In this document: positions 6,941 to 12,854 of the stretch, piece after piece | Layout: every line of letters starts with the position of its first letter | Position numbering within the stretch: the first letter of the stretch is position 1 | Made by a program: the position numbers and the translations under genes | Notes under the pieces: model-generated | The model's database searches: none | Seen by the model: the letters and a program-made list of their open reading frames with translations, nothing else | What the model was told of the DNA's origin: nothing | Source: Clostridiales bacterium | Lineage (GTDB): Bacteria > Bacillota > Clostridia > Oscillospirales > Oscillospiraceae | NCBI GenBank assembly: GCA_902363045.1 | Contig: CABIYX010000041.1 | Span: 1-24,677, forward strand | Reading direction: 5' to 3' | DNA length: 24,677 bases

Positions 6941-8326
6941 TTAAAAGAACTTGTCCCAATAGCCCATCACAAAGATGAACAGCACGATCAGGGGCAGAAC
7001 ATAGGTCACATAGAACCGCACCCCTCTGGGGAATTTCAAGCCGCTGCCTGTGTTGGCCTCCGCCAGGAAGCTCTCCCAGCCCCAGCCGCGGCGGGAGACG
7101 CAGAACAGCAGATAGACCAGAGAGCCCAGAGGCAGGATATTGTTGCTGACAATAAAATCCTCCAGATCCATAATGACAGATCCCTCGCCGAAGGGCTGGA
7201 TCCCGGAGAGGACGTTGAAGCCCAGCACGCAGGGCATGGACAGGATCAGAATGGCGACCAGGTTGACCAGCACCGCCTTTTTCCGGCTCCAGCCCCATTT
7301 CTCAATGGAGAAGGACAGAATGTTCTCAAAGACCGCGATCACCGTGGTCAGAGCCGCAAAGGACATGAACACGAAAAACAGGGAGCCCCACAGCCGGCCC
7401 ATGGGCATCTCGTTAAAGACGTTGGGCAGGGTGATGAAGATCAGGTTGGGGCCTGCGTCGGGGGCCACATCAAAGGCGAAGCAGGCCGGGAAAATGATCA
7501 GGCCCGCCGTAAAGGCCACAAAGGTGTCCAGCACACCCACCCGGACGGCCTCGCCAGCCAGGGAGTGGTCCTTCCCGATGTAGCTTCCAAAGATAGCCAG
7601 GGCGCCGATGCCCAGGGAGAGGGTGAAAAACGCCTGTCCCATAGCGGCGAAGATGGCCTCGCCCAGGATCATGTTCCCATCAGCGTCGTACATCAGATTG
7701 TGAAAGTCGGGCATGAGGTAGAATTTCAAGCCCTCGGCGGCGCCATCCAAGGTCACAGAGCGGAAGGCCAACACCACCATCACCATCAGCAGGCAGAGCA
7801 TCATGGCCTTGTTGACCTTTTCCACTCCGTTCTGAAGTCCCCGGGAGCAGACCAGCATACACAGCAGCACCACGACCACCATGAATACGGTCATCAGTCC
7901 AGGCTCCTGCATCAAAGAGGAGTACTCGTTGGCTACCCCCACAGAATCCAGCCCGGCAAAATCCCCCTTTGCCATCTTGGCAAAGTAGAGGAGCAGCCAG
8001 CCGGCCACCGTGGTATAAAACATCATCAGCAGATAGTTGCCCGCAATACCGACCCAGCTGTACAGGTGCCACCTGCTCCCTTTGGGCTCCAGCGCCTGAA
8101 AGGACATGGCAATGCTCCGCTGGCTGGCCCGGCCCACCGCGAACTCCATCACCATGACCGGCAGACCCATGATAACCAAAAACAGCAGATAGACCAGCAC
8201 AAAGGCCGCGCCGCCATATTTACCCGTGATATACGGAAATCTCCATACGTTTCCAAGCCCGATGGCGCAGCCTGCCGAGATCAGCAGAAAACCCAGCCGG
8301 GAGGAAAAGCTCTCTCGTTTCTCCAC
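6941..8326 (-). CDS. sodium:neurotransmitter symporter (SNF/NSS) family transporter
   Basis: A 461-residue polytopic membrane protein of the LeuT-fold SNF family (PF00209), which brings amino acids or similar small solutes in with Na+. The first segment carries the family signature AGCAIGLGNVWRFPY, whose unwound-helix residues bind Na+ and substrate in LeuT. About 11 hydrophobic segments can be traced, ending FVMGYWDKFF. The conserved GQAFFTLSLGIGAL (segment 6 area) and a later FVFMSFAALTTVIAVFE segment are present. The substrate cannot be read from sequence. The start is the GTG at 8326, with GGAGG 8 bases upstream; the longer open frame has no ribosome site. Its own promoter lies at 8401-8429. 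No neighbour suggests a pathway. Confidence 0.92.
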   Translation of the reverse strand: MEKRESFSSRLGFLLISAGCAIGLGNVWRFPYITGKYGGAAFVLVYLLFLVIMGLPVMVMEFAVGRASQRSIAMSFQALEPKGSRWHLYSWVGIAGNYLLMMFYTTVAGWLLLYFAKMAKGDFAGLDSVGVANEYSSLMQEPGLMTVFMVVVVLLCMLVCSRGLQNGVEKVNKAMMLCLLMVMVVLAFRSVTLDGAAEGLKFYLMPDFHNLMYDADGNMILGEAIFAAMGQAFFTLSLGIGALAIFGSYIGKDHSLAGEAVRVGVLDTFVAFTAGLIIFPACFAFDVAPDAGPNLIFITLPNVFNEMPMGRLWGSLFFVFMSFAALTTVIAVFENILSFSIEKWGWSRKKAVLVNLVAILILSMPCVLGFNVLSGIQPFGEGSVIMDLEDFIVSNNILPLGSLVYLLFCVSRRGWGWESFLAEANTGSGLKFPRGVRFYVTYVLPLIVLFIFVMGYWDKFF

Positions 8327-8400
8327 ACACAAAACCTCCTTTTCGTCCCACGGTCTCTCCACAGGCCGAACTCCGCCCATGCCGGGACCGCGTGGCTTCT

Positions 8401-8429
8401 ATTTTACCAGTCCCGTCTTCTCCGGTCAA
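8401..8429 (-). promoter_or_regulatory. sigma-A promoter for the symporter gene
   Basis: On the minus strand TTGACC (8429-8424), a 17-base spacer and TAAAAT (8406-8401), about 75 bases before the GTG start. Confidence 0.65.
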
Positions 8430-8546
8430 CGGCTTTTCCTTTCTCTGAGCAAAAAATCCATTTTTTCTGACTGACACACGAAAAAATCCAATTTGACGCA
8501 CATTTTCCGCCCTGCAAAAATTTTTTGAATTTTTTCAAAAAAAGGC

Positions 8547-8575
8547 TTGTCAAACCCTGCCTCCTGTGCTATACT
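8547..8575 (+). promoter_or_regulatory. tRNA-Arg promoter with AT-rich upstream tract
   Basis: TTGTCA (8547-8552), a 17-base spacer and TATACT (8570-8575). Directly upstream is an A/T block with T6 and A7 runs (about 8517-8543), likely an UP element. The tRNA-Ala promoter has the same layout. Confidence 0.75.
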
Positions 8576-8613
8576 AATCAAGCCGTCAGGGAGACGGACA
8601 AAAACTTCAAAAT

Positions 8614-8690
8614 GCGGCTGTAGCTCAGTTGGATAGAGTGTTTGGCTACGAACCAAAAGGTCGGGGGTTCGAATCCCTTCAGCCGTACCA
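8614..8690 (+). tRNA. tRNA-Arg(ACG)
   Basis: A 77-base tRNA with encoded CCA. The acceptor GCGGCTG pairs with CAGCCGT, the D-arm reads GCTCAGTTGGATAGAGT, and the anticodon stem TTTGG/CCAAA encloses CTACGAA with anticodon ACG at 8648-8650. The T-arm is GGGGGTTCGAATCCCTT. ACG (read as ICG after TadA deamination) decodes CGU, CGC and CGA. The discriminator base is A. Confidence 0.97.
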
Positions 8691-8719
8691 AAAAGCATCT
8701 GCGAAAGCAGATGCTTTTT
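8690..8719. terminator. tRNA-Arg terminator (bidirectional)
   Basis: A5 followed by an 8-bp stem GCATCTGC/GCAGATGC (8695-8702/8707-8714), GAAA tetraloop and T5. It begins at the last base of the tRNA. Read on the minus strand it is also a good terminator for glgB. Confidence 0.9.
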
Positions 8720-8796
8720 GTTTTGCTCACAGCGGGCAGGCTGGATGATAGGCCAGCCTGCCTGCCGCATTGTCCGCGATCGCTCTCTCACTACAT

Positions 8797-10581
8797 TTAT
8801 TTGAGCAAATACCAGCGGCCGCAGTAGGGCGGCAGCGTAAGGGCCGCCCTCCCCCGCTCCACCGGAACGGTCTGCTCCGCCGGACCGCCCGTGCCGCCAA
8901 ATCCGGCTTCTCCGCTGTCCAGCAGTAGCTCCAGCCGTCCGCCATCCGGGATGGGAAGCGCAGCTTCCGCCTCTTGATCCAGAAAGTTGAACACCGCCAA
9001 CAGGCACTGCCCCCCGCCCCGCCGCAGAAAAGCGAACACGCCCCGCTCCCCCTGGGGCATAGCCAGCCACTGGAACCCCTCCGGGCGGTAGTCCTCCTTC
9101 CACAGGGCGGGGGTGTCCAGATAGATCCGGTTCAGCGTCTGGACAAAACGGAAGAACGACTGGTGGGCGGGGTAGTCCATCAGGTTCCAATCCTGCTCCC
9201 GGCTCTCGTCCCACTCCCGGAAGTGGCCGATCTCATTGCCCATGAAATTCAGCTTTTTCCCGGGATGGGACAGCATATAGAGGTACAGCGCCCTAGCCTG
9301 GTGGAATTTCTCCTCATATCCCCCGTGCATCTTCTGGAGGATGGTGGCCTTGCCGTGGACCACCTCGTCGTGAGAGAGGGGCAGCAGATACCGCTCCGTT
9401 CCAAAGTAGTCCATGGAGAAGGTGAGCTTTCTCCCCTGGGCCGGGCGGTCCGCCGGCGGCGTCTGGAAATAGGAGAGGGTATCGTGCATCCAGCCCATGT
9501 CCCACTTGTAGTCAAAGCCCAGCCCTCCCTGCTCCACCGGGGCGGTCACTCCGGGCCAGGCGGAGGAGTCCTCCGCAATGAGCAGCGCGTCTGGATGGAG
9601 GGCCTTGAGCCCCCGGTTCATCTCCCGCAGGAACTGAAGGCCGCCTTGGTTCTCTCCCCTGGCCTCCTCCCCCTGCCAGTAGATCAGGTTGCGCACCGCA
9701 TCCATGCGCAGCCCGTCAAAGTGGTATTCCTCCAGCCAGAAGTGGGCCGCCGACTGGAGGAAGCTGCGCACCTCTCCCCGGGAGTGCATGAAGTTGCAGC
9801 TCCCCCACTGACTGCGTCCCACATCCCAGCTGGGGTATTCATAGAGAGCGGTCCCGTCATAGTTCCAGAGGGCATAGTCATCCACCGCGAAATGGACCGG
9901 AACAAAGTCCAGGATCACCCCCAGCCCCGCCTGATGGCACCGATCCACCAGGGTTATCAGCTCCTCCGGCGTCCCATAGCGGGAGGTTGCGCTGAAAAAT
10001 CCGGTATTCTGATAGCCCCAGGAGGCGTCGCTGGGGTGCTCGCTGAGAGGCAGGACCTCGATACAGTTATATCCCGCCTCCTTAACATAGGGGATCAGCA
10101 GCTCCGCCAGCTCATCATAGCGGTACCAGCCGTTAGGGTCCTCCGCCTTCCGCCGCCAGGAGCCCAGGTGTACCTCATAGATATTCAACGGGCGGTCCGC
10201 CCCTCCAAAGGAACGCCGCCGCCAGCCCCCGTCCTGGGACCGCGCCCCGGGCAGCTCCCGGAGGATGGAGGCGTTGTGGGGCCGCAGCTCCATGGAGAAG
10301 CCGTAGGGGTCGCAGTGGTCCAGGCTGACTCCGTCCCGCCGCCGGATCCTATATTTATAGCGAATCCCCGCCCGGGCGCCCGGGATCTCACAGGACCAGA
10401 AGTTCCCGTCATAGACCCGCTCCATGGGGGTCTCCTGCCAACCGTTGAAATCGCCGATGACGGAGATCGCCTCCGCCGCTGGGGCAAAGGTGCGGAACAC
10501 CGCCCCCGCCTCCGTCAGATGCCCGCCCAGATAGCGGTAGGCATCAAAGACCTTCCCCGTGTAAAATCCGTAAAAATCCAT
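8797..10581 (-). CDS. glgB: 1,4-alpha-glucan branching enzyme
   Basis: A 594-residue GH13 enzyme that cuts an alpha-1,4 glucan and rejoins the piece by an alpha-1,6 bond, making branches in glycogen. The N-terminus has a CBM48-type module (FRTFAPAAEAISVIGDFNGW). The catalytic barrel shows region I DFVPVHF, the nucleophile Asp294 in DGLRMDAVRN, the acid/base Glu337 in LLIAED, and the transition-state Asp405 in LSHDEVVHGK; a beta-sandwich C-terminus ends CGRWYLLK. It is shorter than E. coli-type GlgB because the extra N-terminal N1 domain is absent. The start at 10581 has AGGAGGG 3 bases upstream; the longer open frame crosses the promoter region. No glgA, glgC, glgD or glgP lies in the window. 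It is divergent from a TetR gene that may regulate it. Confidence 0.95.
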   Translation of the reverse strand: MDFYGFYTGKVFDAYRYLGGHLTEAGAVFRTFAPAAEAISVIGDFNGWQETPMERVYDGNFWSCEIPGARAGIRYKYRIRRRDGVSLDHCDPYGFSMELRPHNASILRELPGARSQDGGWRRRSFGGADRPLNIYEVHLGSWRRKAEDPNGWYRYDELAELLIPYVKEAGYNCIEVLPLSEHPSDASWGYQNTGFFSATSRYGTPEELITLVDRCHQAGLGVILDFVPVHFAVDDYALWNYDGTALYEYPSWDVGRSQWGSCNFMHSRGEVRSFLQSAAHFWLEEYHFDGLRMDAVRNLIYWQGEEARGENQGGLQFLREMNRGLKALHPDALLIAEDSSAWPGVTAPVEQGGLGFDYKWDMGWMHDTLSYFQTPPADRPAQGRKLTFSMDYFGTERYLLPLSHDEVVHGKATILQKMHGGYEEKFHQARALYLYMLSHPGKKLNFMGNEIGHFREWDESREQDWNLMDYPAHQSFFRFVQTLNRIYLDTPALWKEDYRPEGFQWLAMPQGERGVFAFLRRGGGQCLLAVFNFLDQEAEAALPIPDGGRLELLLDSGEAGFGGTGGPAEQTVPVERGRAALTLPPYCGRWYLLK

Positions 10582-10599
10582 AGTCCCTCCTGAAATTGA

Positions 10600-10628
10600 T
10601 CGACAGCCGCCGGTTTTTTTGCTATCAT
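10600..10628 (+). promoter_or_regulatory. tetR promoter
   Basis: TCGACA (10600-10605), a 17-base spacer and an extended -10, TGC plus TATCAT (10623-10628). Confidence 0.5.
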
Positions 10629-10631
10629 CAG

Positions 10632-10640
10632 TGTATACCA
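10632..10640 (-). promoter_or_regulatory. glgB extended -10 promoter
   Basis: The minus strand reads TGGTATACA, an extended -10 with -10 box TATACA at 10637-10632. No clear -35 is present at 17 bases. It nearly touches the opposed tetR -10, so the two promoters overlap and could be controlled together. Confidence 0.4.
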
Positions 10641-10646
10641 ACCGTG

Positions 10647-10700
10647 AGACAATACCAGAGACAAAATCAGACAAGAGTCGGTTATCCAACCTCTGTCTGA
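10647..10700. promoter_or_regulatory. candidate operator: three AGACAA repeats and an inverted repeat
   Basis: AGACAA occurs at 10647-10652, 10659-10664 and 10669-10674, roughly one helical turn apart. TCAGACAAGAG (10667-10677) is also mirrored by CTCTGTCTGA (10691-10700). The block lies in the tetR leader and just upstream of the glgB -10, where a bound TetR-family protein could affect both genes. Confidence 0.35.
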
Positions 10701-10723
10701 AATTGACGGGGAGGAGAGCAACC

Positions 10724-11299
10724 ATGGACCTGCGGACTAAAAAGACCCGGCAGAGCATCTTCAACGCATTTTTGGAGCTGAGGGCCCGCTGTCCCCTGGA
10801 GAAGATCACCGTCAAGGAGCTGTGCGCCAAGGCCGTCATCCACAAATCCACCTTCTACGCCCACTATCAGGATCTGTATGATCTGGCGGACACACTGGAG
10901 ACCGAGGTAGTGGATCAGGTGCTGGACAGCATCCAGAACCCGGAGTACGCCCTGGAGCGGCCGGCGGAGTTTATCCGGGAGCTGTTTCGGGCCTATCACG
11001 CCCGGGACGCCCTCATCCAGACCCTGTTCTCCGGCAGCCGGAGCGGCCAGCTTATTGAAAAGACCGAGGCCGGCCTGAACCGCCTGATCTTTCAGCGCCG
11101 CCTGGAATACCGGGACAACGTAGACCTTCAAATTCTGCTCAGCTGTATGATCTATGGCGGCTATCACGCCTATCTCCGCAACCGGGAATGCGGCATGGAA
11201 CGTGTGGCGGAGGTCCTGGGTCGGCTGGCGGAGGAGGCGCAGGCGCTCTTTCCCCCGCTCCCGCCAGATCAGTCCAAGCCACCCTTGACAAGCAGGTAA
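10724..11299 (+). CDS. TetR/AcrR family transcriptional regulator
   Basis: A 191-residue regulator. The N-terminal TetR helix-turn-helix reads RQSIFNAFLELRARCPLEKI, then TVKELCAKAVIHKSTFYAHYQDLYDL, with the typical STFYxHYxDLYDL recognition helix at about residues 37-49. The C-terminal ligand domain is of the type common in Clostridia (TetR_C-like, ending in a helical EVLGRLAEEAQALF); the ligand is unknown. The start at 10724 is preceded by GGGGAGGAG; the open frame extends upstream through the promoter and is not used. It is divergent from glgB with overlapping promoters, so control of glgB and of itself is the simplest guess. Its last codons overlap the -35 of the downstream T-box promoter. 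Confidence 0.9.
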   Translation: MDLRTKKTRQSIFNAFLELRARCPLEKITVKELCAKAVIHKSTFYAHYQDLYDLADTLETEVVDQVLDSIQNPEYALERPAEFIRELFRAYHARDALIQTLFSGSRSGQLIEKTEAGLNRLIFQRRLEYRDNVDLQILLSCMIYGGYHAYLRNRECGMERVAEVLGRLAEEAQALFPPLPPDQSKPPLTSR

Positions 11300-11312
11300 A
11301 TTGTGATAAAAT
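11285..11312 (+). promoter_or_regulatory. promoter of the T-box-phzF-alaS operon
   Basis: A perfect TTGACA (11285-11290), a 16-base spacer and TAAAAT (11307-11312). The -35 lies inside the last codons of tetR. Expected start is near 11319. Confidence 0.7.
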
Positions 11313-11318
11313 ATCTCT

Positions 11319-11563
11319 GTTAAACGCGCAGATGGAGCAAATTGCCGCAAGCGGCCCGCAGCGAGGGGGGAGGGTGAGAGCCCCCGGCAGGCGAACGGCA
11401 CAGGCCACTCCGGAGCGGCCCGGGATGACCGGGACGGCCCATCCCCGTTACCTGGGATGATAACGAGGGATCCCCCTGGGGATCATCAGGGTGGTACCGT
11501 GGAAGAAATTCTTTCGCCCCTGAGCCGGCTCCTGCATCGGGAGCCGGCTCAGGGGCGCTTTTT
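11319..11563 (+). promoter_or_regulatory. T-box riboswitch leader, predicted alanine-specific
   Basis: The leader carries the canonical T-box AGGGTGGTACCGTGG (11488-11502), followed by a terminator. Stem I has a recognisable distal end: AGCGAG bulge, then GGGGG/CCCCC (11366-11370/11381-11385) closing the GGTGAGAG loop. A Stem III-like hairpin GATCCC/GGGATC precedes the T-box. The sequence ACAG-GCC-A-CTCC-GGAG near 11400-11415 places the specifier at 11404-11406 (GCC, alanine), by its distance from the K-turn GGAG. The variable T-box base is U (11495), which pairs with discriminator A of tRNA-Ala. An alternative specifier GGC (Gly, after GAAC) would need a tRNA-Gly, whose discriminator is normally U, so it fits less well. 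Uncharged tRNA would favour the antiterminator and allow expression of phzF, the lipoprotein gene and alaS. Confidence 0.88.
11516..11563 (+). terminator. T-box regulated terminator
   Basis: A perfect 17-bp GC-rich stem (11516-11532/11540-11556) with a 7-base loop is followed by GC and T5. Its left arm includes the CGCCCCT that would otherwise pair with AGGG of the T-box antiterminator. Confidence 0.9.
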
Positions 11564-11586
11564 ACAGCAAGGAGGTCTGTGCAGCG

Positions 11587-12357
11587 ATGAAACAATATGT
11601 GGTGGACGCCTTTGCCGACCGGGTCTTTGAAGGAAACCCGGCTGCGGTGTGTCTGCCGGAGACCTGGCCCAGTGACCAGCAGATGCTGGCCATCGCCCGG
11701 GAGAATCGGCTGCCGGAGACGGCCTTCGCCGTCCGGGATGGGAAGGACTGGCGTCTGCGGTGGTTCGCCCCCAGCGGCGAGGTATCCCTGTGCGGGCACG
11801 CCACCTTGGCGGCTGCCTATGCCATCTGCCGGTTCGTGGAGCCCGAGGCAGAGGTGCTCCGCTTTCAGACACTCAGTGGTCCCCTCACCGTTCGGAGACG
11901 GGGCAAGCTGTTTGAACTGGATTTCCCCGCCTACTCCCTCAAGCGGCTGGAGGTCACCAGCCAGATCGCCGATGCCCTGGGGGCCCGCCCCCGGGAGGTG
12001 TGGCGGGCCCGGGACCTGGTGTGCGTCTTTGACGATCCCCGCACGGTGATGGAGCTGAAGCCCGAACTGGACAAGGTGAAAGCGCTGAAGGGTGCCCTGA
12101 TGCAGGTCACCGCCCCTGGCACAGGAACAGAGTACGACTGTGTTTCCCGCACCTTCACTCCCAAGATGGGGCTTCCCGAGGACCCGGTGTGCGGCTCTGG
12201 CCACTGCCACATCATCCCTTACTGGGCGGAGCGGCTGGGAAAACGGATGCTGACCGCCCGTCAGGCCTCCCCACGGGGCGGCACCCTGTACTGCCGCCTG
12301 GAGGGGACCGGGTCCTGCTGGCTGGGCGGGCCGCCCTGTTTTCCACAGCGGACCTGA
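11587..12357 (+). CDS. PhzF family isomerase-like protein, frameshifted near its 3' end
   Basis: A 256-residue reading frame of the PhzF/diaminopimelate-epimerase fold. Family marks are FEGNPAAVC near the start, the catalytic-type Glu44 in RLPETAF, FAPSGEVSLCGHATLA, and the second-half EDPVCGSGH. Enzymes of this fold catalyse isomerisations; the substrate here is unknown. The start at 11587 has AAGGAGG 11 bases upstream. The C-terminus is abnormal: after GTLYCRLEG the frame reads into an unfamiliar TGSCWLGG... and stops at 12357. The -1 frame instead gives the expected family ending GDRVLLAGRAALFSTADLIL and stops at 12380, in an ATGA overlap with the next gene. The shift lies in the G4 run at 12303-12306. 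It may be a real 1-base deletion, a sequencing error, or less likely recoding. It is the first gene after the Ala T-box. Confidence 0.85.
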   Translation: MKQYVVDAFADRVFEGNPAAVCLPETWPSDQQMLAIARENRLPETAFAVRDGKDWRLRWFAPSGEVSLCGHATLAAAYAICRFVEPEAEVLRFQTLSGPLTVRRRGKLFELDFPAYSLKRLEVTSQIADALGARPREVWRARDLVCVFDDPRTVMELKPELDKVKALKGALMQVTAPGTGTEYDCVSRTFTPKMGLPEDPVCGSGHCHIIPYWAERLGKRMLTARQASPRGGTLYCRLEGTGSCWLGGPPCFPQRT

Positions 12358-12376
12358 TACTGGAAGGAGGAGAACC

Positions 12377-12790
12377 ATGAGAAAAAAACGGTGGACCGCG
12401 GCCGTGGCCGCCGTCCTGTGCGTGCTGACGCTGGCCGGCTGCAAGGGAAAGCCGCTTCCGGACGGTATGGAGGAGGACGCCGTCCTCGCCGCCGGCGAGG
12501 AGATTGTACAGCAGCTGACTGACGGGGATTACTCCGCCGTACTGGCGCAGTTCCGGTCGGACATCCGGGAGGGTCTGACTGCCGAACAGCTCCAGACTCA
12601 GGTGGAGACCGCCACCCAGAAGGCGGGCCAGTACCGCAAGCTGGATGACACCCTGGTCACCGGCAGTCAGGAGCCGGAGCCCCACGGCATCGCCGTCATC
12701 TATTGCAAATACACCAAGGACAGCGTCATGTTCCGGGTGGCCTTTGACCCGGAGATGGAACTGATCGGCCTGGAGGTCTCCAAGCGCTGA
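12377..12790 (+). CDS. lipoprotein with DUF3887-like domain
   Basis: A 137-residue secreted lipoprotein. A basic start (MRKKR) is followed by a hydrophobic stretch and the lipobox LAGC, giving lipidation at about Cys22. The mature part (EEIVQQLTDGDYSAVLAQF...LTAEQLQTQVE...VTFR-like strands) resembles DUF3887, a small alpha/beta domain often found in Firmicutes lipoproteins; its function is unknown. GGAAGGAGG lies just upstream. The ATG overlaps the stop codon that phzF would have without its frameshift, indicating translational coupling. There is no terminator between this gene and alaS 64 bases downstream, so the three genes probably share the T-box controlled transcript. Confidence 0.85.
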   Translation: MRKKRWTAAVAAVLCVLTLAGCKGKPLPDGMEEDAVLAAGEEIVQQLTDGDYSAVLAQFRSDIREGLTAEQLQTQVETATQKAGQYRKLDDTLVTGSQEPEPHGIAVIYCKYTKDSVMFRVAFDPEMELIGLEVSKR

Positions 12791-12854
12791 CCCTCCGGCG
12801 GCCCCATACAGCACAAATTCAATTTATATTTTACTTGATATGGAGGTAATACCC

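Noticed and set aside
8974..10593. 539-codon open frame antisense to glgB
   Set aside because: Same kind of shadow; glgB on the other strand has all catalytic motifs.
11396..11400. Glycine reading of the T-box specifier (GGC after GAAC)
   Set aside because: Distance to the K-turn GGAG is too long, and the T-box variable base U does not fit the usual U discriminator of tRNA-Gly. Kept as the main alternative.
12791..12854. Separate promoter for alaS
   Set aside because: TATATT is present but no -35 fits at 16-18 bases; AT-richness alone is not enough.
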